From Bacillota bacterium (GTDB taxonomy: Bacteria; Bacillota; Clostridia; Lachnospirales; Lachnospiraceae): a stretch of DNA of 64,000 nt. Below the pieces are notes generated by a model. That model saw only the letters and a list, made by a program, of their open reading frames with translations, made no database searches and was not told where the DNA came from. The stretch spans positions 1 through 64,000 of the forward strand of contig JAEWYQ010000018.1 of NCBI GenBank assembly GCA_023395555.1, written 5' to 3'. The position numbers and the translations under genes were made by a program. The stretch's first letter is position 1, and each line of letters opens with the position of its first letter. Shown piece after piece: positions 32,785 to 41,501 of the stretch.

Positions 32785-32800
32785 ATCTACATAAGTAGAT
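32785..32800. promoter_or_regulatory. Candidate BlaI operator, distal
   Basis: The palindrome ATCTACATAAGTAGAT has a 4-base centre instead of the 2 of the proximal site, so it is a weaker match to the family operator. It lies about 275 bases upstream of the repressor start. Confidence 0.45.
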
Positions 32801-32897
32801 TCAGACTTGTATTACCATACTATACCAATAGAATGATTTTGTCAACTGTTTTCTTAATATATCCGTAAGATAATAGCAATATTATGGAAACAATATA

Positions 32898-34235
32898 CTA
32901 GATACAGAACACAGCATAGTACGGAACGTATTTCGTATCATTGGTAAATTCAAAATTTCGGGATGATATTTTGATGGAATACGGGAAAGCACAGTTCTGC
33001 TTTAGAACACTGATACTCTTCGATCGGGTATTCTCCCCTGTAAAAATCTCGATAGGAAGCAGTTCACCATCCCTTAAAAGGATAAAATCAACCTTTGCGG
33101 TAGAATTGCTTTCCCAAAAGAAAAAGAGGTCATTTTTTGCAGAAAGGGACTGAGCCACACAATTTTCATGCAGGACCTTTTCATATTTATTCATATTTTC
33201 CTTTCCCTGTACCTCCACGAGTTGTGAATATAAGACTCCCGTATCCGGAAGATATAGCTTGAAATTTGTATTTTCCCCATCCTCATAGAAAGAGGAAGCA
33301 TCCGGCGAGGGTTGGGATTGAGAGGGCTGTGTCAGCTGCTCCGGACTGATTCGGCTGCACCGTATCGTATAATTTTGTTCACACAGCCTATGGATAGCCT
33401 CCCGGTACATGGTATGGGTGGTACCCTTTCTTATAATCTTATACTGGAACTTCCGGTTATCCTTCATGAGCTGGTACACCAGGCTGTCCAGCACCTGATT
33501 CATCTTGAGGGCATCGCTGTCGTTATTATCCCTCAGGATATCCCTGCGATAGGACCCGTTAATAAAGCTGTGCTGTTCGGAAACATTGACACTGCTTTGC
33601 AAATTGAGATATTCATTGATACTTCCGGGCATGCCGCCGATTTGCAGATACAGCTGGTAGAGAGCCAGCAGCTCCTTATGTACAATCTCAGGCATTTTTT
33701 TATCGGCTTGAAAATGATTGGCAATGGCTTCGACATACCAATCACTTCCTATTGCTTTTAAAAACTCGTCAAATTCCAGAGGGCGGATACTGAGCTGTAT
33801 ATAATTCCGGCTCAGTTCCTCCGGTAAAGGATGGCTTGAAATTACAATGATGTATTCAAAGACCGGCTGCAGCCGGCCCTCCTGAACCGCCGTCATTGCC
33901 TCCCGGCTGAAGCTGATTTCATCAAGAATAAGAACCCGGTCTCCAAGAGGCTTCTCCTCTTCGGTCTGCGCTCCCTCTTCCTGGGGAACCTCTTTCTGAA
34001 AATAATCCATCAGCCTGTATCCGGGGGCTTTCTCTCCAGTCTCATGAAACAGCTCTGCCAATTGAGGCTCGCGTTCAAAATTAATATAATAGATATGCTG
34101 AAAAAATGCTTTTGCATAATCATAGGCCAGAAAGGTTTTCCCCACACCTTTTGCGCCCTTAAGTAAAACAGGAAGCCGATTGGCTTCTGTTTTCCAGCAA
34201 ATTAGTTGATCGATGGCATTTCTCTTCAATGGCAA
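32898..34235 (-). CDS. AAA ATPase with C-terminal DUF4143-like nuclease fold
   Basis: The 445-residue protein has an AAA_14-type ATPase with Walker A GAKGVGKT (27-34) and Walker B VLILDEIS (101-108), the GGMPGSINEYL motif (200-210), and a C-terminal PD-(D/E)XK-like region (E375, VDF 382-384, ELLPIEI 391-397). Such proteins are widespread and functionally unknown; some occur as orphans. The start is TTG: 34235 abuts the rluD stop, and a TTG at 34229 has better SD spacing. It is probably cotranscribed with rluD. Confidence 0.82.
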   Translation of the reverse strand: MPLKRNAIDQLICWKTEANRLPVLLKGAKGVGKTFLAYDYAKAFFQHIYYINFEREPQLAELFHETGEKAPGYRLMDYFQKEVPQEEGAQTEEEKPLGDRVLILDEISFSREAMTAVQEGRLQPVFEYIIVISSHPLPEELSRNYIQLSIRPLEFDEFLKAIGSDWYVEAIANHFQADKKMPEIVHKELLALYQLYLQIGGMPGSINEYLNLQSSVNVSEQHSFINGSYRRDILRDNNDSDALKMNQVLDSLVYQLMKDNRKFQYKIIRKGTTHTMYREAIHRLCEQNYTIRCSRISPEQLTQPSQSQPSPDASSFYEDGENTNFKLYLPDTGVLYSQLVEVQGKENMNKYEKVLHENCVAQSLSAKNDLFFFWESNSTAKVDFILLRDGELLPIEIFTGENTRSKSISVLKQNCAFPYSIKISSRNFEFTNDTKYVPYYAVFCI

Positions 34236-35198
34236 TTACCCCTTATGTCTTAGTTTCACTAATAAATCGGTAAAATAATCCGGAAGAGGCGCTGAAAATT
34301 CCATATACTCTCCGGTGGTGGGATGAATCAAGCCCAGAATACCGGCATGGAGAGCCTGTCCTTCCAGATGGAAAGGGTCCTTATCCGGTCCGTACACCGT
34401 ATCTCCCAGCAATGGGTGGTGAATACTTGCCATATGGACTCTGATCTGATGGGTCCGTCCTGTTTCCAGAGAGCATTCGATGTGGGCATAATGCATTCCC
34501 AGATTCTCTAAAACCCTGTAATTGGTCACCGCCGATTTGCCGTTCCTGTGATTAACGGCCATCTTCTTCCGATCCCTGGGGTCCCTTCCGATGGGCCCCT
34601 CTACCCTGCCCTGATCTGTTTTAAAGGCGTGATAGACAATTGCCTGGTACTTGCGGGTTATAGAATGAGCCTTCAGCTGGTCCGCAATGATCTGATGGGC
34701 CCTGTCATTCTTACAGGCAACCATAACCCCTGTGGTATCCCTGTCAATCCGGTGGACGATACCCGGGCGGAGAACCCCATTAATGCCCGACAGCTGGCCG
34801 CGGCAGTGATAGAGCAGCCCGTTCACCAGCGTGCCGTCAGCATGGCCTGCCGCCGGATGTACCACCAGACCCTTTTGTTTATTAATAATGATAATATCCC
34901 TGTCCTCGTAAATAATATCAAGAGGAATGTCCTCAGGGGCGATTTCCGCCTCTTTTGGCTCCGGAAGCAATATTTGTACCGTCTGTCCTGCTTTGACCTT
35001 TAAATTGGCTTTTACGGGCTTACCGTCAAGCAAAACCCTGTTCTCCTCGATTAATTTCTGGATGTAGCTGCGGGAGATTTCTGATTGTATCACAGAAAGG
35101 TATTTATCAATGCGGTTACCGGCATCCTCTTCTGCTATTCTATATTCCAGAACCTGCTCCATCTCCGATTCCGACAGCTCCATTAATTCGTCGTCCAT
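34236..35198 (-). CDS. rluD: Pseudouridine synthase RluD-like
   Basis: The 320-residue protein has an N-terminal S4 RNA-binding domain (about 26-75, NRIDKYLSVIQSEISRSYIQKLI) and the RluA-family catalytic motif HRIDRDTTG (about 149-157), in which the Asp attacks uracil. RluD modifies helix 69 of 23S rRNA. The ATG at 35198 follows AAAGGA by 8 bases; a GTG at 35204 is possible. It is followed at once by the AAA ATPase gene, and lspA precedes it, a common Firmicutes order. Confidence 0.9.
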   Translation of the reverse strand: MDDELMELSESEMEQVLEYRIAEEDAGNRIDKYLSVIQSEISRSYIQKLIEENRVLLDGKPVKANLKVKAGQTVQILLPEPKEAEIAPEDIPLDIIYEDRDIIIINKQKGLVVHPAAGHADGTLVNGLLYHCRGQLSGINGVLRPGIVHRIDRDTTGVMVACKNDRAHQIIADQLKAHSITRKYQAIVYHAFKTDQGRVEGPIGRDPRDRKKMAVNHRNGKSAVTNYRVLENLGMHYAHIECSLETGRTHQIRVHMASIHHPLLGDTVYGPDKDPFHLEGQALHAGILGLIHPTTGEYMEFSAPLPDYFTDLLVKLRHKG

Positions 35199-35263
35199 CC
35201 GCACAATCCTTTCCGTATCCTGTCATTCTGATTTATTCCTTGTGAAGATTACACCCTGCAAAT

Positions 35264-35851
35264 TTATTCCTTATCGATTTGCTCCGCATCACTGGTAATA
35301 CCGCTTTTGTCATCCGCTCCGGCAGATCCCGCTCCCTCATTGGAAGCTTTCTTCTTGGAGGTAAAGAGCCTGTCAAGGAAAGCAAAATCATCCTCCTTAT
35401 AGTGAAAGACCGCCAGAAGGAATAATACAATACACGATACCGTAAGGTAGCTGTCAGCAATATTAAATAAAGGAAAGTTAATCAATTCAAAATAAATAAA
35501 ATCCACCACATAGCCCAAGAACACCCTGTCAATGAGATTACCTACCGCTCCGGCCAGGATAAACACGGTAACCAGTCGCAAGGGATGGTATTTTTTGTCC
35601 TGAGGTATCTTAAAATACAGGAAAACAATAAGCAGGAAAACAATACAGGTAAAGACACTCAGTAGCTGCACCTTCCCGCTCATAATTCCCCATACCGCAC
35701 CGGTATTCTCATGATACTGCAGACTGAACACATCCTGAATAAAAACAAGGGGATCCTTGTCCATCAAGGTACGGCGTACCCACAGCTTCGCTCCCTGATC
35801 AATCACCACAAGGATAATAAACAGTATCAAATGCTTTATTTTTTCTTTCAT
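35264..35851 (-). CDS. lspA: Lipoprotein signal peptidase (LspA)
   Basis: The 195-residue protein has four membrane helices and the aspartyl-protease motifs of signal peptidase II: GNLIDRV (104-110), D117 in VVDFI and D133 in FNIADS. It cleaves the signal peptide of prolipoproteins before the lipid-modified Cys. The last 45 residues are hydrophilic and longer than in E. coli. The start is set at 35851, where the conserved IDQGAK segment follows; upstream codons belong to the spacer and SD is weak. Confidence 0.92.
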   Translation of the reverse strand: MKEKIKHLILFIILVVIDQGAKLWVRRTLMDKDPLVFIQDVFSLQYHENTGAVWGIMSGKVQLLSVFTCIVFLLIVFLYFKIPQDKKYHPLRLVTVFILAGAVGNLIDRVFLGYVVDFIYFELINFPLFNIADSYLTVSCIVLFLLAVFHYKEDDFAFLDRLFTSKKKASNEGAGSAGADDKSGITSDAEQIDKE

Positions 35852-35940
35852 ATAAAAACCATGCCTTTCCGCGGCCTGCAGGCATCCCAATTTGGCAGGC
35901 ACCATAATTTGTATTTTTAGAAGCAATTCTGCTATTTCAT

Positions 35941-36061
35941 GATGAAAGCGTTAAAAGCACCGAAGGTGCTTTCCGGATACAGGATATTGCTATGCAAGCT
36001 TGCTTGTGATAGCAATATCCTGTATCCGGAAAGGTGCGCAGCACCTTTTGACGCTTTCATC
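35941..36061. repeat. 120-base imperfect palindrome with small hairpins in both arms
   Basis: The arms 35941-36000 and 36001-36061 pair along almost their whole length, ending with GATGAAAGCG and its complement. Each arm contains its own mini-palindrome at matched positions (AGCACCGAAGGTGCT and AGGTGCGCAGCACCT). The outer part is shared with 5514-5554. It lies between aroB and lspA, with no T-run after it. Confidence 0.9.
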
Positions 36062-36069
36062 CTGTTATA

Positions 36070-37167
36070 TCATGTTATGTCTTCCAGAATGGAATGGATC
36101 GCGTCCAACATCTCATCCTTAGTGACCGTCGTATCAATAACCGCATTGCCAATTCCCTGCAATAAGATAAACCGGATCTGCTGTGCGTCCATCTTCTTGT
36201 CCGAGCGGGTCACCTCATATACCTCTGACGCCGACAGGCCGTCCACCTTCACCGGCTGCCCGAAGCTGATCATGGTTTCCAGAATATCCTCATACTCTTC
36301 CCTCGTAATCATCCCCCTTGACAGGGAAAGAAAGGAAGCGGCTGCCATGCCCAGACTGACACATTCTCCATGGAGATAGGACAGCTCCTTCAGCTTCTCC
36401 ACGGAATGTCCGATGGTATGTCCGAAATTAAGCAGGGCTCTTTCTCCCAGCTCCTTCGGATCTCTCTCCACAACCTCCCGTTTGATTTCACAGCTGCGCC
36501 GGATCATCTCCAGAAGGATATCAAAACTCCTCCGGCGAATCTCCTCCTTATGCTCCTTCAGCCATTGATAATACCGGGCATCCTTAATTAAACCATGCTT
36601 TACTATCTCGCTCATGCCGGAATTATATTCCGCCTGAGGAAGGGTGAGCAGGGTTGACAGGTTCATATATACCAGCTTAGGCTGATGAAATGCACCTACC
36701 ATATTCTTATAGGCTTTAAAATCCACCCCGGTCTTTCCGCCAATACTGGAATCCACCATAGCCAGCAAGGAGGTGGGAAGCTGGATAAAGGAAATCCCCC
36801 GCAGGTAGGTTGCCGCAACAAAGCCGGTCAGATCGCCTACCACTCCGCCTCCTAAGGCTACAAGAATGTCCTTACGGTCAAAACCAGCCTGAATAAGCTG
36901 TTCATAGCACCGGCCCACGGTGTCCAGGTTCTTGCTGCCTTCGCCGGACGGAAAGACAAAGCTCTCCACCGCTTTTGCGGAGGAAAGAAATATATTCTTC
37001 ACCGCTTCAAGGTAAATGGCGCCCACATTGTCATCCGTTATAATCATAACTCTCCGGTTCGTCATGGAAAGTGGGCCAAAGGCTTCGGCCAGCTTCCCAA
37101 AATCCGGTTCCAGCATGATAGAGTAGGCCGGCCTTCCTTCATAATTAACATTAAGGATCTGATTCAT
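36070..37167 (-). CDS. aroB: 3-dehydroquinate synthase
   Basis: The 365-residue enzyme converts DAHP to 3-dehydroquinate in the shikimate pathway. The NAD motif GGGVVGDLTGFVAATYLRG and the zinc ligands (Glu in SGMSEIVKHG, His in NFGHTIGHS and YLHGECV) are present. The start at 37167 follows AAAGGAAC and matches the family N-terminus; frames upstream lack a site. It stands among division and lipoprotein genes; no other aro gene is near. Confidence 0.95.
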   Translation of the reverse strand: MNQILNVNYEGRPAYSIMLEPDFGKLAEAFGPLSMTNRRVMIITDDNVGAIYLEAVKNIFLSSAKAVESFVFPSGEGSKNLDTVGRCYEQLIQAGFDRKDILVALGGGVVGDLTGFVAATYLRGISFIQLPTSLLAMVDSSIGGKTGVDFKAYKNMVGAFHQPKLVYMNLSTLLTLPQAEYNSGMSEIVKHGLIKDARYYQWLKEHKEEIRRRSFDILLEMIRRSCEIKREVVERDPKELGERALLNFGHTIGHSVEKLKELSYLHGECVSLGMAAASFLSLSRGMITREEYEDILETMISFGQPVKVDGLSASEVYEVTRSDKKMDAQQIRFILLQGIGNAVIDTTVTKDEMLDAIHSILEDIT

Positions 37168-37242
37168 CGCATCTGTTCCTTTCATAAAGTATCTATATAA
37201 CCAGTTGCATGCCCTGCAGCGAAGCACGATCTGCAACAATAA

Positions 37243-37279
37243 AGCATAACCGCATCACAGGATAAGACGAGGTTATGCT
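37243..37279. terminator. Weak terminator after ylmH
   Basis: A 9-bp stem (37243-37251 with 37271-37279) with a 19-base loop is followed on the minus strand by TTTATTG. It lies 15 bases after the ylmH stop and upstream of aroB. Confidence 0.5.
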
Positions 37280-37294
37280 ATGGCCATTGCTTAT

Positions 37295-38068
37295 CTAAGT
37301 ATATAACAGCAGCTTAACGCTGTATCTGCCCTTCTTTGTCTGATAGGAGGTACCGGTGTAGATGAACTTCCCCAGACCGCGTACCGACACCACATCCTGC
37401 TCCTTCAATGCATAGCTGTTAGACAGCACCTCTTTGCTGTTCACAAACACCTTTCCGCCCTCAATTAACCCCGTCAGGCTGCTGCGGGAGCTGTGGAAGG
37501 CTACGGACAGAATGCTGTCCAGCCTTACGGAAGAAACTGTCCCGGTAACCTCAGTGTATTTCGGCTCATAATGAAACTCCTGCTGATCCAGCACACCGGC
37601 ACTAACCACCGTATGCTTAATCTTAACCAGCTGATCCGTAATGAAACGGCTGATGGAAGTATGGGCAAAAATATAGCCTGTCTTATGTTCAATCAAAATA
37701 TCTCCGATCTTACTCCGGTCAATCCCAAGATTTAATACCGCTCCCAGGAAATCACGGTGATTCAGATCATCTGAAAAACGTTGGTTAATCGGAGAGACTT
37801 TAATACAGGTGATAGGAAACTCAATTTCCTCCCTCTGGTCAATCTGGTCGTTTCCACAAAAACAAAGTATTTTTCTCTCGGCATCCTCAAAACCTCCGTA
37901 AGCAAAATACTTTATCCTTGGCAGTTCATTTTTAAAACGCAGAAACAAATTCTGCTCATACAGGTTCAAATAGTCCGAGAACATACATATCCCGCGGTGA
38001 TAGGCGGCATTCGCCAGATCCGCAAATCTCCGCCCCAATAACTGTTCTTCTTTATCGTTGTTCATCAT
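37295..38068 (-). CDS. ylmH: RNA-binding protein YlmH (S4 domain)
   Basis: The 257-residue protein has a C-terminal S4 domain (about 182-240, VRLDSILSVAFHSSRSSLTGLIEGGKVFVNSKEV). YlmH is found with sepF in Firmicutes and other Gram-positives, and has been linked to ribosome rescue of peptidyl-tRNA. It lies 3 bases after the sepF stop, so it is cotranscribed and perhaps coupled; its own SD is weak. Membrane segments are absent. Confidence 0.9.
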   Translation of the reverse strand: MMNNDKEEQLLGRRFADLANAAYHRGICMFSDYLNLYEQNLFLRFKNELPRIKYFAYGGFEDAERKILCFCGNDQIDQREEIEFPITCIKVSPINQRFSDDLNHRDFLGAVLNLGIDRSKIGDILIEHKTGYIFAHTSISRFITDQLVKIKHTVVSAGVLDQQEFHYEPKYTEVTGTVSSVRLDSILSVAFHSSRSSLTGLIEGGKVFVNSKEVLSNSYALKEQDVVSVRGLGKFIYTGTSYQTKKGRYSVKLLLYT

Positions 38069-38071
38069 GGC

Positions 38072-38686
38072 TTAAAATTTGGAATGGAAAGTCGGAGGCT
38101 CAAAACCGCTTTCCTGAATCAAGTCAAGATAGTCTCCTGAAATATCCACCGTATCCGGCGATACGATAAAAATGGCATTGGATATCCGGTGAAGCTTCCC
38201 GTTAATGGCATAGACCGACCCGGAGATAAAATCCATGGTTCTCTGGGCTAATTTGTCATCAAAGCCCTCCAGATTAATTACCGTTGCACGCCCGGTTAAA
38301 AGCATGTCACAGATCTCCTGGGAGTCTTCAAAGGAAGTAGGCTTCATAATACAGACCTCCAGCCCCTTGGCTGTTGTACGGATCGGTACCACCTTGCTCA
38401 CGGAGCTTCGCTCCGCCCTGGCAGCCTTCTCTTTCTTTGCATCATTGGAAAAGGCGGCTGACATGGAGGCTATCGACTGATTCTTAGCAACCTCACTATA
38501 GCGGTCGTTCTTATCGCTGTAGCGGTCGTTCCTCTCAGCATACTGCTCTCTCTTTGCCTCTTTCCGTTCTGCCCTGAGAGCGCGCCTCTGCTCCTTCTCG
38601 GTCTCCTCCTCCAGGTAATCTTCATAATCATCTTCGTCTTCCGTTAACTTCATTGAGTTTAAGAAACTTTTAAAAATATTAGACAT
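38072..38686 (-). CDS. sepF: Cell division protein SepF
   Basis: The 204-residue protein has an N-terminal amphipathic helix for membrane binding (about 1-14), a charged linker rich in Glu/Arg (about 20-70) and the C-terminal SepF domain (about 105-195) with DLLTGRATVINLEGFDDKLAQRTMDFISG-type polymerisation region. SepF bends membranes and tethers FtsZ. SD GGAGGT precedes the ATG. The linker repeat (NDRYSDKNDRYS) is low-complexity. Confidence 0.93.
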   Translation of the reverse strand: MSNIFKSFLNSMKLTEDEDDYEDYLEEETEKEQRRALRAERKEAKREQYAERNDRYSDKNDRYSEVAKNQSIASMSAAFSNDAKKEKAARAERSSVSKVVPIRTTAKGLEVCIMKPTSFEDSQEICDMLLTGRATVINLEGFDDKLAQRTMDFISGSVYAINGKLHRISNAIFIVSPDTVDISGDYLDLIQESGFEPPTFHSKF

Positions 38687-38716
38687 CCGTCCCTACCTCC
38701 AACCGTACAGCTATAT

Positions 38717-39427
38717 TCAAATCGAATAATCGCGCTCACCAAAGATACCTGTCCCAATACGGACCATGGTTGCACCCTCTTCAATAGCCACATCAAAATC
38801 TCCTGTCATCCCCATGGAAAGAATATTGAAATCATCATTAATATTATCGGTGTTTTTTGATTTTATGTCAACATATAATCGTCGCAAATTCTTAAAATGC
38901 TCTCTGTTTTTTTCCGGATTTTCTACATAAGGTGCAACCGTCATTAAACCGCGCACCCGAATATGGGGAAAAGCCGTCAGTTCCGCTACCATTCCTGGTA
39001 CCTCCTCAGGTTTCATGCCATATTTGGTCTCTTCTCCGGCAATATTGACTTCAAGGAGAATATCACAGATGATTTGCTTCTTAGCCGCCTCCTCGTTGAT
39101 CTGCTGTGCCAGACGCAGGGAATCCACGGAATGGATTAATACCGCCTTGTCCACAATATATTTTACTTTATTGCGCTGCAGGTGTCCGATCATATGCCAA
39201 TAAACCGGATCCGAAAATTGATTATTTAAATCCTCATATTTTTCTACCAGCTCCTGCACCTTGTTTTCCCCGAAATGCCGGATACCGTTCTCATAAGCCT
39301 CCAGCAGCATCTCCTCCGGCTTTGTCTTGCTCACAGCAATCAGCGTCACCTCGGAACGTTCCCTTTTGCTTCGGGCACAGGCGGCCAGAATACGTTCTTC
39401 CATTTGAATTATATTATCCCTCATCAT
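38717..39427 (-). CDS. yggS: YggS-family PLP homeostasis protein
   Basis: The 236-residue protein is a single-domain PLP-binding TIM-barrel-like protein of the YggS/YlmE family; the PLP Lys lies in LIAVSKTKPEE, and GENKVQELVEKYE and HMIGHLQRNKVKYI are family hallmarks. It keeps free PLP levels in balance rather than catalysing a fixed reaction. The ATG at 39427 follows GAGGG by 4 bases; the longer frame is rejected. It is the usual neighbour of sepF. Confidence 0.92.
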   Translation of the reverse strand: MMRDNIIQMEERILAACARSKRERSEVTLIAVSKTKPEEMLLEAYENGIRHFGENKVQELVEKYEDLNNQFSDPVYWHMIGHLQRNKVKYIVDKAVLIHSVDSLRLAQQINEEAAKKQIICDILLEVNIAGEETKYGMKPEEVPGMVAELTAFPHIRVRGLMTVAPYVENPEKNREHFKNLRRLYVDIKSKNTDNINDDFNILSMGMTGDFDVAIEEGATMVRIGTGIFGERDYSI

Positions 39428-39472
39428 TTTCCCTCTTCGTCCATCCTTTTTGATTCCTTCCATCTCATTCTC

Positions 39473-40861
39473 TTAATATATAATCGCCTGATCGACGGCT
39501 GTTTTTCCGTCCAGGGCAATCTGGTCATAGGCAGACAGCCCTTTCTCCGTAGTATCACTGACGATAGCATATTCCTCATTCTGATACAGAATTTCAATCC
39601 GTTTAAATACGGCATAACCCAGATTTACATTATATACTCCGGTAAGCCTGTTGGTCGGCTTAAGAACATAACGCTGACTTCCGCTGGGAGAATGAATAAA
39701 TGTGCCGTCCGGGAACAGCTCCATATCCACATAGGCATAAGCCTCATCCTGGTAATAAATATCCGTAACAGTAAAGGTATATTTTACTTCCCCGGTTTTT
39801 TCATCGTAGCTCTCAATGATCAGACCGGAATCGGTGCTATCCGCTCCCTTGGAGAGGTATTCCAGGGGCACCAGGTAAAAGCTCTTTTCTGTAATGGCGC
39901 TTAAGGGTATCTTTAAGCCCTCCACCGTATCAAAATCCAGTTCAATTTCAAGAAACCTGTCCCTCAGATAATTGGACAGATATTTATTCAGAACAAGCTG
40001 CCCGTAATATTGTGAGTTCATCTGAGTCAGCGTGAGAGCCGCTGACAGCTCAAAATCATCCTCCAAAATAGTGAATTTGGCCTGTTCCTTCCCCTGAAGC
40101 CTTCCGTACTGCTCCTGGGTAAGAGGGAACACCAGGCTCCATTGCTCTGAAGTAATTAATTTATATACCGGCGTGTTGATATCGATCATGCTGTTCGTCC
40201 GAAGTCCCGTCTTAACATAATTCTCTGTAAGGAACAGGTCAGCGGATAGATTATCCAGGGTAACCGTCTCATATCCATCGATATAATAACTTACAATTCC
40301 GCTTTGGGGGCTTTTTACCATATGATAAGAAAAGCTCTGTCCCGTCTCCTGCCTTATGGTTGTTTCATTCAGCAGCATGGTATTGTTCAGGCTTTCCAGC
40401 ACAGTACTCTGGGCATCCTCTTTAAAATCGTACACCCGATGAAAATTCTCGTCATTAAAAGCGTTGCGGAAGCTCTTAATGGTATGGAGCAGCTCCGCAC
40501 TATCCTTCTTGGACATAGTGACGGGAATATCACCGCTTTCCAGTATATCCGCCACTCTTCCGCTATCATCCAGGGAATATACCGAAGTATGTTTGGCAAC
40601 CCTGGCCCCTTCCTTCTGGTAATAGGTAACATATCCTGCCTGATCCGAAGTGATAACCTCTTCCTCTCTGATAATAAGGGCCTGGATCCGATTGTCAACA
40701 GCAGTGGTTCCTTCATGCACCTCGTAGATGGAGAGCTGCTCTTTTGTTAAATAAAAATACACATTAAATGCAATGTATACAAATAAAATCAGAAATACAA
40801 TTACACCAATGTTGATGCTTCTTCTTTTTTTAAATTTAACAACCTTGTTATTGTCGCTCAA
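39473..40861 (-). CDS. HlyD-like membrane protein
   Basis: The 462-residue protein has one N-terminal membrane helix (about 16-36) and an HlyD-like extracellular part with a biotinyl-lipoyl-like segment (ITSDQAGYVTYYQKEGARV, about 69-87) and a second (VKSPQSGIVSYYI). It resembles the HlyD_2-type proteins next to sepF/yggS in Clostridia. No ABC transporter or TolC partner is near. The start is TTG with GGAGGG 9 bases upstream. Its role in division or envelope is an inference from location. Confidence 0.7.
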   Translation of the reverse strand: MSDNNKVVKFKKRRSINIGVIVFLILFVYIAFNVYFYLTKEQLSIYEVHEGTTAVDNRIQALIIREEEVITSDQAGYVTYYQKEGARVAKHTSVYSLDDSGRVADILESGDIPVTMSKKDSAELLHTIKSFRNAFNDENFHRVYDFKEDAQSTVLESLNNTMLLNETTIRQETGQSFSYHMVKSPQSGIVSYYIDGYETVTLDNLSADLFLTENYVKTGLRTNSMIDINTPVYKLITSEQWSLVFPLTQEQYGRLQGKEQAKFTILEDDFELSAALTLTQMNSQYYGQLVLNKYLSNYLRDRFLEIELDFDTVEGLKIPLSAITEKSFYLVPLEYLSKGADSTDSGLIIESYDEKTGEVKYTFTVTDIYYQDEAYAYVDMELFPDGTFIHSPSGSQRYVLKPTNRLTGVYNVNLGYAVFKRIEILYQNEEYAIVSDTTEKGLSAYDQIALDGKTAVDQAIIY

Positions 40862-41168
40862 GAAAACTTCCCTCCGTTATGGCTTGAAATGGATGCATCA
40901 CACTTATAACATTATACTTACTTTTCAAAAATTTTTAAACCCCTTTCTCCTTTATTTTATAAAATTTAGTAAGAAAGCATTAAAATACCAATGTTACTGT
41001 CCGCTCTGCCCTGCCGCGGCAGTAACATCAAAAGTATAATCCTTCCGTGCATGAATAAAAGCAAAAAAATAGGATATTCTATGAAAAGAGAGATTTTATC
41101 CCGGCATCCGCATTTTCAAGGGATATCGGGAGCTTTGCATCACATTAAATCCATGAAGGAGGTTCATT
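40862..41168. other. Intergenic region with a G/C-rich hairpin
   Basis: Between the divergent HlyD-like and DUF378 genes a hairpin joins 40991-40999 (ATGTTACTG) with 41020-41028 (CAGTAACAT), extended by CCGC/GCGG with one bulge. No T-run follows. Promoters for both flanking genes should lie here, but I cannot assign boxes. An overlapping frame from about 41080 into the DUF378 gene is not supported. Confidence 0.4.
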
Positions 41169-41366
41169 ATGAAAACATTGGATTATATTGCATTAATCCT
41201 TGTAGTAATTGGTGCAATAAACTGGGGCTTAATCGGATTTTTCAGCTTCGATTTAGTAAGAATGATTTTCGGAGATATGACTCTCGTATCCAGAATCATC
41301 TATGCTTTAGTCGGTGTATCCGGCCTGTACGCTTTAAGCTTCTTTGGAAGACTTAGAAATGAATAA
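41169..41366 (+). CDS. DUF378 small membrane protein
   Basis: The 65-residue protein has two membrane helices and the DUF378 signature (LDYIALILVVIGAINWGLIG and a FGRLRNE tail). Function is unknown; such proteins are abundant in Clostridia and Bacilli. SD AAGGAGG lies 7 bases before the ATG. It is the only plus-strand gene in the 33-64 kb region and is followed by a terminator. Confidence 0.9.
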   Translation: MKTLDYIALILVVIGAINWGLIGFFSFDLVRMIFGDMTLVSRIIYALVGVSGLYALSFFGRLRNE

Positions 41367-41374
41367 TAGAAGAA

Positions 41375-41403
41375 AACGAGTGGCTCGTTAGGAGCCACTC
41401 GTT
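41375..41403 (+). terminator. Terminator after the DUF378 gene
   Basis: An 11-bp perfect stem (41375-41385 with 41393-41403) and a 7-base loop lie 9 bases after the stop. The following T-run is short (ATTTC), so it may be inefficient. Confidence 0.65.
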
Positions 41404-41501
41404 ATTTCGGTATAATAACAGAAAGCTCCTTCCGGTCTTCCCGTTTATGTTCTGGTTTACATTAATCAGCAGTTTGCTGCCGGCTGCCTTCCGGCATCCC
41501 A

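Larger units (their letters stand above)
32511..32897. other. 387-base gap holding candidate BlaI operators
   Basis: This gap between the BlaI gene and the AAA ATPase gene holds the two palindromes listed separately and otherwise AT-rich sequence. An open frame at 32535-32717 (minus) has no binding site and overlaps an operator, so I do not treat it as a gene. A blaR-like gene could once have been nearby, but no remnant is visible. Confidence 0.4.

Noticed and set aside
40991..41356. Plus-strand frame overlapping the DUF378 gene
   Set aside because: The true gene at 41169 has a strong SD and a recognised domain in another frame; this frame starts inside a hairpin and has no family match.
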